Assembly: GCF_003185895.1 (NCBI RefSeq)
Contig: NZ_QHLY01000007.1
Coordinates: 124,001 to 188,000, forward strand
DNA length: 64,000 bases
Origin: Cryobacterium arcticum
GTDB lineage: Bacteria > Actinomycetota > Actinomycetes > Actinomycetales > Microbacteriaceae
Direction: 5' to 3'
A program made the position numbers and the translations under genes. The notes below the pieces were generated by a model, which was not told the DNA's origin, searched no databases, and saw nothing but the letters and a program-made list of their open reading frames with translations. Positions 50,674 through 59,911 of the stretch are shown piece by piece (position 1 is the first letter of the stretch; every line of letters starts with the position of its first letter).

Positions 50674-51138
50674 TCAGTTGAGCTCGCGCTCGCTCCGCGG
50701 AGTGGGACGGCAGACCAAGACAGGGCAGGGCGCGGAGTGCTGGACCCGTGACGCTGTGCTCCCGAGCAGGATCGTGGCGCTGAGCCCCCGGCCGCCGGCC
50801 GCCATCGCGATGAGATCCGCATCCAGGTCTTCGGCGGCTCGGATGATTTCCTGGGCCGGGGAACCGCTTCGGAGCTGGGTGTGGATGGTGGGGCCCCACC
50901 CGGCGAACTCGGCGGCAACCGTGTCGAGGGCGACCTTGGCGTCCTCGGTGAAATTGAGCTCGGTCAACCCGGGGTTCCGCTGCGGGCCCAATTCGTTGGC
51001 GAAGGGCACCGCAGCGTACGGGCTCACCACCGCGACCACGGTGACGTCGGTGATCTCGCGGGAGTCGGCAATCCACTTGAACTGTCGGGCACCCATGAGG
51101 GATGCCCGGGAACCGTCGGTAGCGACAATGACATGCAT
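50674..51138 (-). CDS. Universal stress protein (UspA family)
   Basis: This is a 154-residue single-domain USP. The N terminus is HVIVATDGSRAS and the ATP-binding motif GGRGLSATILLGSTASRV (G-x2-G-x9-G-S/T) is intact, so nucleotide binding is expected. It starts 2 bp after the APC permease stop, so it is translated from the same mRNA; USP-permease pairs are common and the USP may regulate the transporter. Confidence 0.92.
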   Translation of the reverse strand: MHVIVATDGSRASLMGARQFKWIADSREITDVTVVAVVSPYAAVPFANELGPQRNPGLTELNFTEDAKVALDTVAAEFAGWGPTIHTQLRSGSPAQEIIRAAEDLDADLIAMAAGGRGLSATILLGSTASRVQHSAPCPVLVCRPTPRSERELN

Positions 51139-51140
51139 GC

Positions 51141-52616
51141 TTAGAGTTCCTTATCCGCGGGAAGCGATTCGGCGGCCCCGGGGGTGCCGGCCCCGGCCCT
51201 CGGCGGGGTCGCATTCTTCTTGCCGAAGAGTTTTTGAGCGATGTAGAGCACCAGGCCAACGGCCAGGAGACCGGCAACCCAGTAGAGCGCCTCTGGATCA
51301 TCGATCAGGGTGTAGGCGAGAACGGCCAAATTGCCGACAATGCCGAGGATCAGCAGCGGGGTGTTCGCCCGGTACGTGTCGGGGCCATCATCCTTGCCGC
51401 GCAGCTTGAGGCACGCCACGATCACCAACGCATAGATGAAGAGCAGGAAAACCACCGTGATCGTCGCCAGCCGATCGACGATATCAAGCTGTTCGTCCTC
51501 GGGCAGGCCCGTCTGGCTCGATTTGATGGCCGCGCCGACCACCAGGAGCACGCCCACGATGGCAGCGCCGAAGAGCAGCGCAACGTACGGACTGCGCCGG
51601 GTGGGGTGCACTTTGGCAAAGACGGCCGGCACCACGTTCTCGCGGGCCATGCCGAAGAGGATGCGGGACTGCGCCACCACGGTCACCAACGCGGTGTTGC
51701 TGATGGCGATCATGGCGATCACGCCGAAGACGACAAGCATGATTGTGGCCGGAATGAAAAAGAGGTCTGCTCGGATGACCTCGAGTAGCGTGTTGCCGGC
51801 CAGAACGTCCATTGGGACGGCCAGAGCGGCTGCGATGGACACCAGCACGTACACAACGCCGGCCGTGAGCATGCCGCCGATCAACGCGCGGGGAAAGGCC
51901 CGGGACGGGTTGATGGTCTCTTCGGCCACATTCGCGGCGTTCTCGAAGCCGGTCATGGCGAAGAAGGCCAACGACACTCCTGCAAGCACGGCCAGGATCG
52001 CCGAACCGGCTCCGGGCTCCGCGTTGAACTGGAGCAGAACCGAGGGGTCATTGACGCCCTCGACCAGGGCGATGACCCCGATGATGACCACGATGATCAG
52101 ACCGGTGATCTCCACGAACGTCATCACGACATTGGCCACGACGGACTCGGTGATCCCGATCAGGTTGATCGCCGTGATGATGGCGACGAAGACCAGTGCC
52201 ACCAGGGTGGCTCCCCAAATGGCATCCTCGGGCATCCCGATCAGATCACCGAAGTAGCGCACGAACCCTGATGCCAGCGATCCGACGGCAGCGATGTTGG
52301 CTGACAGCATGCAGATCGTGATGAAGAACGTGAGCGCGGGGCTGCGGAACGCCTTGAAGATATAGAGCGAGGCGCCGGCTGCCTGGGGATACTTGGTCAC
52401 CAGCTCGGCGTAGGCGAGCCCGGTGATTGCCGCGATCGCCACACCGGCCAGGAAAGCCATCCAGAATGCCCCCCCGACCGCAGCAGCGACCAAGCCCACG
52501 AGCACATAGATGCCGGAGCCGAGAACATCCCCGACGACGTAGAAGTAGAGCTGCTTGGTCGTGATCGACCGCTTGAGTTCACCGTGTGCGACGGATGATT
52601 CGACTGTCGTTGTCAT
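51141..52616 (-). CDS. APC-family amino acid permease
   Basis: This is a 491-residue transporter with 12 predicted helices plus two more near the C terminus. The helix-1 motif GDVLGSGIYVLVG, AYAELVTKYPQAAGASLYIF in helix 2/3, and FFAMTGFENAANVAEETINPSRAFPRA in the helix 6-7 loop are characteristic of APC cationic/neutral amino acid transporters. The C-terminal tail is Pro/Gly-rich and cytoplasmic. ATG 52614-52616 is used (MTTTVESSV), 19 codons inside the longest frame. It is operonic with the USP and divergent from the S8 protease gene. Confidence 0.9.
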   Translation of the reverse strand: MTTTVESSVAHGELKRSITTKQLYFYVVGDVLGSGIYVLVGLVAAAVGGAFWMAFLAGVAIAAITGLAYAELVTKYPQAAGASLYIFKAFRSPALTFFITICMLSANIAAVGSLASGFVRYFGDLIGMPEDAIWGATLVALVFVAIITAINLIGITESVVANVVMTFVEITGLIIVVIIGVIALVEGVNDPSVLLQFNAEPGAGSAILAVLAGVSLAFFAMTGFENAANVAEETINPSRAFPRALIGGMLTAGVVYVLVSIAAALAVPMDVLAGNTLLEVIRADLFFIPATIMLVVFGVIAMIAISNTALVTVVAQSRILFGMARENVVPAVFAKVHPTRRSPYVALLFGAAIVGVLLVVGAAIKSSQTGLPEDEQLDIVDRLATITVVFLLFIYALVIVACLKLRGKDDGPDTYRANTPLLILGIVGNLAVLAYTLIDDPEALYWVAGLLAVGLVLYIAQKLFGKKNATPPRAGAGTPGAAESLPADKEL

Positions 52617-52684
52617 GCAGCCAAAGTATGCCGGGGGCATTCCCGCTCTGCAAGACAAGTGATCAAGTTTCACGTAACCGTAAT

Positions 52685-54286
52685 ATGGGCCTGGTGGGCG
52701 ATATCACAGCACCCGAGCGCGCGCGGGAGATGCGGATCGTCGTGGAGTGCGCCCTGCGACCGGCATCGGGTGATGACGGTCTGGCCGAGATTCTTCACGG
52801 CACCATTACCGCCTGGTCCGTCACGGCATTGCTGCCTGACGACGAGAACCTATGGCTGGTCAGCGGACAGGTACCGAACCGGGTGGGCACAGCCGGGTAC
52901 GCCCGGGCGGCGCACACGCTGGTGCAGCAGATCCTTGACCTCGGTGTGGTGAGCCGGGCCGAGGCGGACCTGCCGGTGAGGCCGATCGCGGACACCGGCC
53001 ACTCCGCGGGCACCACCGTTCCCGTTACAGAGGGGTGTACTCCCGGCAGCGCGGACAGCAGCTGGGCCCGGGATGCGATCCGGTGCGAGGAGGCGTGGGC
53101 GGTTCCGCTGGTGCCGGGAGGAGCGGCGCGGGGCGCCGGCGTGCTGATCGGACACCCCGACACCGGCTACACCCTCCATCCGAACCTGGGCGCGGAGGCA
53201 CTGGACCTGTCGAAAGACTGGGACTTCATCTCCGACGATGATGACGCCCGCGACCCACTGGTGGCACCAGATGAGTCACCATGGCCGCTGGTCTACCCCG
53301 GGCACGGAACCGGGACCGCGAGCATCCTCGCCGGCCGTGGCAACGAGGAGCAGGGAATTGTCGGCGTCGCCCCGGAGGCCACGCTCGTGCCGATCCGCGC
53401 GGTGGAGAGCGTCGTGCAACTCTTCGACACGGATGTCGCGCGAAGCGTGGCGCACGCCCGCGCCACCGGGTGCCAGGTCATTTCGATCAGCCTGGGCGGC
53501 AAGGGCTTTTTCGGCCTGCAGGCGGAGATCCAACGCGCGGTGGATGACGGCATCATCGTGCTCGCGGCGGCCGGCAACCAAGTGGGCATCGTCGTGGCAC
53601 CGGCGTCGTACCCGAACTGCCTGGCCGTCGCAGCGACGGGGGTTGACGACCAGCCGTGGCCGGAGTCCTCCCGTGGACGGGCGGTGGACGTCTCCGCCCC
53701 GGGCTGGTGCGTCTGGGCGGCAGCCTACCGGTGGGACGACGGCGAGCCGGTTGCCGTCGTGCGCCGGGCATCCGGCACCTCGTACGCGGTGGCACACGTC
53801 GCCGGTGTCGCCGCGCTCTGGTTGGCGCACCACGGACCCACGATGCTTCGGGATCGCTACGGCCCGCAGGTGCAGGCCGCTTTTCTGAAGGTGTTGACCT
53901 CTCAGGGCGTCCGAGTGCCTCCTGGGTGGAACGCCAGGAAGTGGGGAGCAGGCATCGTGGATGCCGCCGCGCTGCTCGCGGCGCCGCTGCCTGAGCGCGC
54001 GGAGCTCGGACGAGCGTCGGCCGCAGGCGACTCCGCTCTCGCCCGATTGAGCGCGCTGGTGAATCTCGACGAGCGAACGTTCGAGAGCGCCCTGTCCCGG
54101 CACCTCCACCTGGACGGTGACGCCTTGAGCCTCACGCTTGCCCGATTCGAGGGCGAGCTGGCGTTCCACCTGCTGGAGCAGCCCGGTTTTCGAGCGCGCC
54201 TGTTGGCAGTACCGGGCAACGCCCAGCTTGATACCGAGGCGACGCAGACCACGTGTTCACCGGGATTCGCCAGGACGTTCCTCTGA
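52685..54286 (+). CDS. Subtilisin-like S8 serine protease, no signal peptide
   Basis: This is a 533-residue S8 peptidase. The catalytic triad is complete: Asp159 (GHPDTGYT), His207 (YPGHGTGTAS) and Ser366 (RASGTSYAVAHVAG), with oxyanion Asn298 (AAAGNQV). An unrecognised N-terminal domain of ~120 residues and a C-terminal helical region of ~110 residues flank it. No signal peptide or membrane segment is visible, so it is probably cytoplasmic, unusual for subtilases. The start is uncertain: ATG 52685 has no good RBS; GTG 52694 and ATG 52730 are alternatives. The neighbouring genes do not explain its role. Confidence 0.85.
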   Translation: MGLVGDITAPERAREMRIVVECALRPASGDDGLAEILHGTITAWSVTALLPDDENLWLVSGQVPNRVGTAGYARAAHTLVQQILDLGVVSRAEADLPVRPIADTGHSAGTTVPVTEGCTPGSADSSWARDAIRCEEAWAVPLVPGGAARGAGVLIGHPDTGYTLHPNLGAEALDLSKDWDFISDDDDARDPLVAPDESPWPLVYPGHGTGTASILAGRGNEEQGIVGVAPEATLVPIRAVESVVQLFDTDVARSVAHARATGCQVISISLGGKGFFGLQAEIQRAVDDGIIVLAAAGNQVGIVVAPASYPNCLAVAATGVDDQPWPESSRGRAVDVSAPGWCVWAAAYRWDDGEPVAVVRRASGTSYAVAHVAGVAALWLAHHGPTMLRDRYGPQVQAAFLKVLTSQGVRVPPGWNARKWGAGIVDAAALLAAPLPERAELGRASAAGDSALARLSALVNLDERTFESALSRHLHLDGDALSLTLARFEGELAFHLLEQPGFRARLLAVPGNAQLDTEATQTTCSPGFARTFL

Positions 54287-54380
54287 CCCGCCCGACGAAC
54301 CCTGGGCGAGTCCGGTCTAGCCCTGGCTCGGGTCCAGCTCGGGTTCGACCGCGTGGGCTGAGGTTACCGCTCGCGCTCCG

Positions 54381-54400
54381 TGCCTGACAATGCCTGACAG
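54381..54400 (+). repeat. 10-bp tandem repeat in the promoter region of the lipoprotein gene
   Basis: TGCCTGACAA is followed at once by TGCCTGACAG (54381-54400), about 100 bp before ATG 54499. The one-turn period suggests a protein-binding site, but could be chance. Confidence 0.4.
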
Positions 54401-54498
54401 CACCCCCGAACAGGGCGCGCCATGAACCCCTCGCCGCGGCGTCACGACGGTCTAGCCTGAAGGCACGCTCACTCACATCGACGTACGGGGGAATTCGG

Positions 54499-55176
54499 AT
54501 GACCGCCCACAGGTCCAGGCGCAGAATCGCGTCCATGATCGCTACCGGCGCGTTCGGGGTGGTCCTGATGCTGTCGGGCTGCGCGGGTCAGTCCGCGGAT
54601 GCTCCGGCGGCGACGCCGACCGTCTCCGCGACCTCGACCGCGACCGCGGCCACGGCCACCCCCACACCCAGCGCGACGTCGACCCCCACACCGACAGCGG
54701 ACGCCGTGAACCTCGACACGCCAGAGTCCTGGCTGATCGGTTTCACCAGTGTCGGGCCGCTCAACCTGGGCGACCAGATCAGCTCGGCCAGCCAGGCCAT
54801 GACCGCGTTCACCGGCACCACCTACGACGGGTGCCCGTCGGTCGTCTCCTACGACCGGCCGGCCTCTCCGACCATTCTGATTCCGGATCGGCTCGGCACG
54901 GGCGTGGTGGAGCAGGTTGTGCTGCAGGGCGGGCCCGACCCGGTGGCGCTCGCCGCTGGGTCGCCGCACACCATCGAGGGCATCGGGATCGGCTCCACGC
55001 TCGACGCGGTGACGAGCGCCTACCCGGCCCTCACCTACCAGGACGACAAATACACCCCGCACTACGCCGTGACAGACGGCAACGGCAACTGGATCAACAT
55101 CTCAGTGACCGACGACATCGTGACCGGCATCGTGGTGCGCGCCAGCACAGTGGTCGCCACGGAGTACTGCAGCTAG
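54499..55176 (+). CDS. Putative lipoprotein
   Basis: This is a 225-residue exported protein. The signal peptide ends in lipobox LMLSGC (residues ~23-28), then a Thr/Ala/Pro-rich linker of ~45 residues with ATATPTPSATSTPTPTA repeats, then a globular domain with PHTIEGIGIGSTLDAVTSAYP and TDDIVTGIVVRAS, a pattern seen in small secreted actinobacterial proteins. Two cysteines (TYDGCPS and C-terminal TEYCS) could form a disulfide. Function unknown. Confidence 0.8.
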   Translation: MTAHRSRRRIASMIATGAFGVVLMLSGCAGQSADAPAATPTVSATSTATAATATPTPSATSTPTPTADAVNLDTPESWLIGFTSVGPLNLGDQISSASQAMTAFTGTTYDGCPSVVSYDRPASPTILIPDRLGTGVVEQVVLQGGPDPVALAAGSPHTIEGIGIGSTLDAVTSAYPALTYQDDKYTPHYAVTDGNGNWINISVTDDIVTGIVVRASTVVATEYCS

Positions 55177-55189
55177 CCGATCACTGCAG

Positions 55190-55543
55190 TCAGCCGCCGA
55201 GTTGCACCTGCCAGTCCGCCGGCACCCGCCCGGCGGGCCCGGGAACGGGCTGGCTGGTGGGATGGTGCTGCGGATCGGCCAGTCGCGGACCGTCGGCGAA
55301 GTCGTTGAGCGGATAGCTCCAGAACCAGTCCTCGCCGGGTTCGAAGCTCTGGATCAGCGGATGGCTGGTGTGCGTGGCGTGCGCGGTCGCGTGCCGGTTG
55401 AGCGAATCGTCGCAGCAGCCGATGTGCCCGCAGGTCGCGCAGCGGCGCAGATGGATCCACCACGACCCGGTGCTCTCGCACTCGAGGCAGCCAGTGCCGC
55501 TGGGGGTGGCCGTGGGGTCGATGTCAGGGTCAGTCGACGTCAT
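55190..55543 (-). CDS. UBP-type zinc finger protein
   Basis: This is a 117-residue protein with a bacterial UBP-type (ubiquitin-protease-like) zinc finger. Metal ligands are visible: GCLECESTG, LRRCATCGHIGCCDDS, then RHATAHATHTSHPL with the His set; WFWSYPLND follows. The function in bacteria is unclear. It lies 27 bp after the GNAT gene stop on the same strand and is probably co-transcribed. Confidence 0.9.
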   Translation of the reverse strand: MTSTDPDIDPTATPSGTGCLECESTGSWWIHLRRCATCGHIGCCDDSLNRHATAHATHTSHPLIQSFEPGEDWFWSYPLNDFADGPRLADPQHHPTSQPVPGPAGRVPADWQVQLGG

Positions 55544-55570
55544 CGTCCGATTCTGCCCCGTGTCTGCCGG

Positions 55571-56149
55571 TCAGTCGAGCATCCGCCGCATCAGGATGCG
55601 CGGAAACCCGCCCACGACGGAATCGGTGTCGGCGGCCTTGCGGAAGCCGGCCCGTTCGAACATGCGCCGGGTGCCGACGTACGCCATGGTCAGGTCCATC
55701 CGTTCGTCGCCGTTGTCGGCGGGGTAGCTCTCCACGCAGGGCGCCCCCGACGCCCGGGCATACTCCACCGCGCCGTCGATGAGTGCGGGGGTGAGACCCT
55801 GCTTGCGATAGCCGGGACGCACCCGGATGCACCAGAGCGACCAGACCGGGAGATCGTCGAGGTGCGGAATCTTGCGGGAGGTGCGGAACGGATGCAGGTC
55901 GGCCCGCGGCGCGATGCCGGCCCAACCGGCGACCTCGCCGTCGATGTGCGCGAGCACGCCGGGCGCCAGCGGGCGAGAACACAACTCCCGCACCTTGTCG
56001 GCCCGAGCCGTGCCTGTCAGCGCCCGGTTCTCCTTTGAACTCAGCCGCCAGGACAGGCACCAGCAGACCGACGATTCCGGCTTCTTCGGTGCGAACATCG
56101 TTTGCACGTCGGCGAATTCGTGCGCTGGGGACACCTCGATCGTGGTCAC
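55571..56149 (-). CDS. GNAT-family acetyltransferase with N-terminal Cys pair
   Basis: This is a 192-residue protein. The C-terminal GNAT core has WCIRVRPGYRKQGLTPALIDGAVEYA (acetyl-CoA loop) and GTRRMFERAGFRKAADT. The N-terminal part carries SVCWCLSWRL, seen in a distinct actinobacterial GNAT group. GTG 56147-56149 is chosen because GGAGGT lies just upstream; the open frame starts 11 codons earlier. Confidence 0.85.
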   Translation of the reverse strand: MTTIEVSPAHEFADVQTMFAPKKPESSVCWCLSWRLSSKENRALTGTARADKVRELCSRPLAPGVLAHIDGEVAGWAGIAPRADLHPFRTSRKIPHLDDLPVWSLWCIRVRPGYRKQGLTPALIDGAVEYARASGAPCVESYPADNGDERMDLTMAYVGTRRMFERAGFRKAADTDSVVGGFPRILMRRMLD

Positions 56150-56217
56150 GCCACCTCCATTCGCGTGGGTCAATAGTGCCACCGGAGTGCCCGGCCGGGA
56201 AGGACCGGCTGTGCTGC

Positions 56218-57012
56218 CTAGGCTCGCCAGAACCCGCTGAAGGTGACGTTCGCCTTGGGCACTCCGCGTTCGGTGACCAGCCAGCGGCGCAGCTGGGTGG
56301 GCAGCGACTGTTCACCCACCAGGAAGGCGTAGACCGACCCGGCGGGCAGGTCGAACGCCTGCACGGTGCGGATGGCGAGAGCCCCGGGTCGGTCGGAGTG
56401 CTCACGGGGGAGCCAGTGCACCTCGACCCCGGCCGGGGCGTCGACGGGCTGCGCATCCGCCGGGTCGGGGATTTCGATGAACGCGTGACCGGTCGCATCA
56501 CGCGGCAGGTCACGCAGGATGCCGGCGATGGCGGGGAGCCCGCTCTCGTCTCCGACCAGGAGGTGCCAGTCGGTGCCGTCAGTCGGGCTGAACATGGTGC
56601 CCTGGTCGAGCAGCGCCACGGTGTCGCCGATGCGTGCGGCGGCGGCCCATCGGCTGGCGGGGCCGTTGTCGCCGTGCGCGACGAAGTCGATGTCGAGTTC
56701 GCGTTCGGCCGGCCGGAACTGGCGCACCGTGTAGTTGCGCATCGCCGGGCGGGTGGCCTTGGGCATCGCCAGGTACTGCATGTAGCCGAGCAGGTTGATC
56801 TTGGCCGGCAGCGCATAACTGGTCTCGGCGTCGCTGCGAGCGGGCAGGAACAGCCGGAACCACTGGTCGAACCCCATCGGCTCGAACGCGCTGAGCGCGT
56901 CGCCACCGAGGGTGACGCGCATCATGGTGGGCGTGACGCGTTCGGCGCGGAGGACTTCGGCCACGAGCATGGTGGCGTTCTGGGGCGGGGTGGGGCGGCC
57001 TGGGGCGCTCAT
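56218..57012 (-). CDS. Siderophore-interacting protein (ferric-siderophore reductase, ViuB/SIP family)
   Basis: This is a 264-residue FAD/NAD(P)H reductase releasing iron from ferric siderophores in the cytoplasm. The FAD-binding barrel has RVTPTMMRVTLGGDAL, FDQWFRLFLP and the flavin motif MRNYTVRQFRPAERELDIDFVAHG; the C-terminal part has LVGDESGLPAIAGILRDLP and FLVGEQSLPTQLRRWLV. The start is ATG 57010-57012 (MSAPGRP). An iron box lies 47 bp upstream. No siderophore biosynthesis or ABC uptake genes are in the window. Confidence 0.92.
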   Translation of the reverse strand: MSAPGRPTPPQNATMLVAEVLRAERVTPTMMRVTLGGDALSAFEPMGFDQWFRLFLPARSDAETSYALPAKINLLGYMQYLAMPKATRPAMRNYTVRQFRPAERELDIDFVAHGDNGPASRWAAAARIGDTVALLDQGTMFSPTDGTDWHLLVGDESGLPAIAGILRDLPRDATGHAFIEIPDPADAQPVDAPAGVEVHWLPREHSDRPGALAIRTVQAFDLPAGSVYAFLVGEQSLPTQLRRWLVTERGVPKANVTFSGFWRA

Positions 57013-57058
57013 CGGGTCACATTCGGTTGCGGGCGGGCATCCTCGCCGGCGGATCCGG

Positions 57059-57077
57059 TAAGGGTGACCTAACTTTA
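57059..57077 (-). promoter_or_regulatory. DtxR-type iron box before the siderophore-interacting protein
   Basis: On the minus strand TAAAGTTAGGTCACCCTTA matches the DtxR/IdeR consensus at 13 of 19 positions and shares GTTAGG and CC-TTA with the heme-oxygenase box at 36099-36117. Distance to the start codon is 47 bp. Confidence 0.6.
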
Positions 57078-57158
57078 GCGGCCGACGCCGGTCGTTCACC
57101 ATCCCCGGCGCGCCACCTGTTGTCGCGGCGGACTTCTGCGGCGGGCGGGCGGGCGGGG

Positions 57159-58037
57159 CTATTCGCCGGAGAGGGCCAGGTTGACGAAGGCACGCACGGC
57201 CGCGGAGGCCCGGCGCTTGCGGGAAGCGGCCAGGTAGACGGTGAAGTCGGGCACATGTGCCACCGGGAGGCGGCGCACGTTCAGGGCGGCGTGCGCGGCG
57301 AACTCGGGCAGCAGGGCCACACCCAGGCCGTTGGTCACGTATTCGGCGGCGGTGCCGATGTCGGAGACCTCGATCATCACCTTGCGCTCCACCCCGGCGG
57401 CAGCGAACGCGTCGTCCACGATCTGCCGGCTGGCGTAGCCCGGCGGCAGGTCGATGAACTCCTCCGCGGCCAGTGCTGCGAGGTCGACGGTGGGGGAAGC
57501 GGCCAGCGGATGCCCGGCGGGCACCACCAGCACCATCGGGGAGGAGGCGATCGGCACGGCGGAGAGCATCGCAGGCACCGGCCCGCTCAGGGCCAGGAAC
57601 GCCAGGTCCAGCTCACCCGTGGCCAACTCGTCGACGAGGTCGGCGGAGCCGCGCCGGGCGGCCCGCAGTCGCACCCCCACCCCGGGGTGGCCGGTGCGGT
57701 AGAGGCCCAGTAGTCGCGGCACGTTCACCAGCGTGACCGAGGTCATCAGGCCGATCACGATCGACCCGGTGATGGCGTGGGTCGACAGCTGCGCCACATC
57801 CCGCACTTCGTTCACAGCGTCGAGCGCCTCCCGCACCTTGGGCAGGAGCAACTCGCCGGTGGAGGTGAGCCGGATCTGCCGGCGGCTGCGGTCGAAGAGC
57901 TCCACCCCGAGCTCGCTCTCCAGCGCGCGCACCCCGGCCGACACCGCCGACTGGGCGATGGTCAGCCGCTCCGCCGCGCGGGTGAAGTTCAGTTCGCCGG
58001 CGACGGCGCTGAAGAATTCGAGCTGCCTGAGGTCCAT
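57159..58037 (-). CDS. LysR-family regulator, divergent from alsSD (AlsR-like)
   Basis: This is a 292-residue LysR-type regulator. The N-terminal HTH is classic (LRQLEFFSAVAGELNFTRAAERL, then AQSAVSAGVRALESELG); the effector domain occupies ~90-290 with PAGHPLAASPTVDLAALA. Divergent placement next to alsS matches the alsR-alsSD arrangement of Bacillus, where AlsR activates alsSD in response to acetate/low pH. The 113-bp gap holds candidate inverted repeats. Whether it answers to acetate here is inference. Confidence 0.85.
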   Translation of the reverse strand: MDLRQLEFFSAVAGELNFTRAAERLTIAQSAVSAGVRALESELGVELFDRSRRQIRLTSTGELLLPKVREALDAVNEVRDVAQLSTHAITGSIVIGLMTSVTLVNVPRLLGLYRTGHPGVGVRLRAARRGSADLVDELATGELDLAFLALSGPVPAMLSAVPIASSPMVLVVPAGHPLAASPTVDLAALAAEEFIDLPPGYASRQIVDDAFAAAGVERKVMIEVSDIGTAAEYVTNGLGVALLPEFAAHAALNVRRLPVAHVPDFTVYLAASRKRRASAAVRAFVNLALSGE

Positions 58038-58040
58038 GCT

Positions 58041-58080
58041 CCAATCATCTCATTCATAGATCGTTGCCATCGTCGATTGG
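58041..58080 (+). promoter_or_regulatory. Inverted repeats in the LysR/alsS intergenic region
   Basis: CCAATC (58041-58046) and GATTGG (58075-58080) form a 40-bp-wide inverted repeat; ATCG-N10-CGAT lies inside it (58060-58077). LysR regulators bind such partly palindromic sites between divergent genes. Low confidence. Confidence 0.35.
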
Positions 58081-58150
58081 CGTTGTTTGTTATCGGTCGA
58101 AGCGGGAGCATTGACTCAGACGCCGGTGAGACCGGCTTCGGAAGGACATC

Positions 58151-59911
58151 ATGGCGAAAACCACACCCGCCCAGACCGCCACTCACGCGGCGGACAGCAC
58201 CACCGAAACGGCCGGCCAGCCCAGCGCGTTCGGCCTGGACGCCCTCGGCTCACCCCGTCGCGCGGCCGACCGGGTGGTCGAATGCCTCGAGGCCTACGGC
58301 GTGAAGTGGATCTTCGGCGTTCCCGGCGCCAAGATCGACCCGGTTTACGACGCGCTCCTCGACGGCGGCCCGCAGATGATCGTGGTGCGCCACGAACAGA
58401 ACGCCGCTTTCATGGCCGCCGCCGTCGGCCGCCTCACCGGCGAACCCGGCGTGGTGCTCGTCACCAGCGGTCCCGGCACCTCGAACCTCGCCACGGGCCT
58501 CCTCACCGCCACCACCGAGGGCGACCCGTTGGTGGCCATCTGCGGCGCCGTCTCCCGCGGCGACCGGCTCAAGCGCACCCACCAGGCCATGGACGCCGTG
58601 GGCATGCTGAACGCCGTCACCAAGTCCGCCGGCGAGGTCAGCATGGCCGACAACGTGCCGGAAGCCATCGCCAACGCCTTCCGCCAGGCCACCCAGGAGC
58701 CCAAGGGCGCCGCCGCCGTCGTGCTGCCCTACGACGTACTCACCGACTCCACCACCGTCTCGATGACCACCCCGCACTGGGTTCCCCAGCTGGGTGCCGC
58801 CCCCGCCGAGAGCATCCAGCGCGCCGCCGAACTACTCAAGGGCGCCCAGTTCCCGGTGATCCTGGCGGGCGCCCGCTCCGGCTCCGACCGCGCCGTCGCC
58901 GCCCTGCACCGGCTGCTCGGCGCCGCCAAGCTGCCCGTGGTCGAGACCTTCCAGGCCGCCGGGGTGCTCTCGCACGAACTCGAAGAGCACTACCTCGGCC
59001 GGGTGGGCCTGTTCCGCAACCAGCCCGGCGACGTGCTGCTGCACAAGGCCGACCTGATCCTGGCGATCGGCTACGACTTCGTGGAGTACGAACCGTCCAA
59101 GTGGAACAAGGACCACCTGCGTCGCATCATTCACCTCGACGAGCTGTCGGCCGACCTCGACGACTTCTACCGGCCCACCATCGAGCTGCGCGGCGACGTC
59201 GCCGAGACGATGGATGCGCTCGCCCGCCAGATCGACGGCCTCACCCTGTCGGCATCCGCGTCGGCCGTCGTCGCCACCGAGCGCGCCCGCCTGGCCGAAG
59301 CCGACCGGCCCGCCCGCCAGGAAGACGAGTCCGAGGGCGTTCACCCCGCCGAACTGACCCTGGCGATGCGCGCCCTGCTGCCCGACGACACCACCGTGCT
59401 CTGCGACGTGGGCTCGCACTACATCTACATGGCCAGGCACTTCCGCACCTACCACCCGCGCACCCTGCTGTTCTCCAACGGCCAGCAGACCCTGGGTGTT
59501 GCCCTGCCCTGGGCGATCGCCGCCACCCTGGTGCGCCCCGGCACACCGGTGGTGTCGGTCTCCGGCGACGGCGGGTTCCTCTACTCCGCGATGGAGCTCG
59601 AGACGGCCGTGCGACTGGGCTCGAAGTTCACCCACATCATCTTCAACGACGGCACCTACGACATGGTCGCGTTCCAGCAGCAGGGCAAGTACGGCCGCAC
59701 CTCCGGCGTGCAGCTCGGCGACTACGACGCCGTGAAGTACGCCGAGTCCTTCGGCGCGCACGGCTACCGCGTCACCCACCTCGACGACTTCGCCGCGGTG
59801 CTCGAGCAGGCCATGAACGACGACGGGCCCAGCATCATCGACGTGCGCGTCGACTACCGCAACAACCGGGATGAGCTCATGGCTGATCTGGAAAGCGACG
59901 TACTGCAATGA
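58151..59911 (+). CDS. alsS: Catabolic acetolactate synthase
   Basis: This is a 586-residue TPP-dependent enzyme making 2-acetolactate from two pyruvates. It has [15 protein letters not shown], the TPP-activating Glu in [28 protein letters not shown], the central nucleotide-binding-fold domain, and the TPP/Mg motif [16 protein letters not shown]...FNDGTYDMV. Pairing with alsD and no regulatory small subunit mark it as catabolic AlsS rather than IlvB. The first ~30 residues are an extra Ala/Thr-rich extension. RBS GGAAGGA precedes ATG 58151. The stop overlaps the alsD start (ATGA). Confidence 0.93.
   Translation: MAKTTPAQTATHAADSTTETAGQPSAFGLDALGSPRRAADRVVECLEAYGVKWIFGVPGAKIDPVYDALLDGGPQMIVVRHEQNAAFMAAAVGRLTGEPGVVLVTSGPGTSNLATGLLTATTEGDPLVAICGAVSRGDRLKRTHQAMDAVGMLNAVTKSAGEVSMADNVPEAIANAFRQATQEPKGAAAVVLPYDVLTDSTTVSMTTPHWVPQLGAAPAESIQRAAELLKGAQFPVILAGARSGSDRAVAALHRLLGAAKLPVVETFQAAGVLSHELEEHYLGRVGLFRNQPGDVLLHKADLILAIGYDFVEYEPSKWNKDHLRRIIHLDELSADLDDFYRPTIELRGDVAETMDALARQIDGLTLSASASAVVATERARLAEADRPARQEDESEGVHPAELTLAMRALLPDDTTVLCDVGSHYIYMARHFRTYHPRTLLFSNGQQTLGVALPWAIAATLVRPGTPVVSVSGDGGFLYSAMELETAVRLGSKFTHIIFNDGTYDMVAFQQQGKYGRTSGVQLGDYDAVKYAESFGAHGYRVTHLDDFAAVLEQAMNDDGPSIIDVRVDYRNNRDELMADLESDVLQ

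Noticed and set aside
48971-51301. A 776-codon minus-strand open frame opposite the photolyase
   Set aside because: It is antisense to a gene with clear motifs, and its own composition shows no domain or plausible start.
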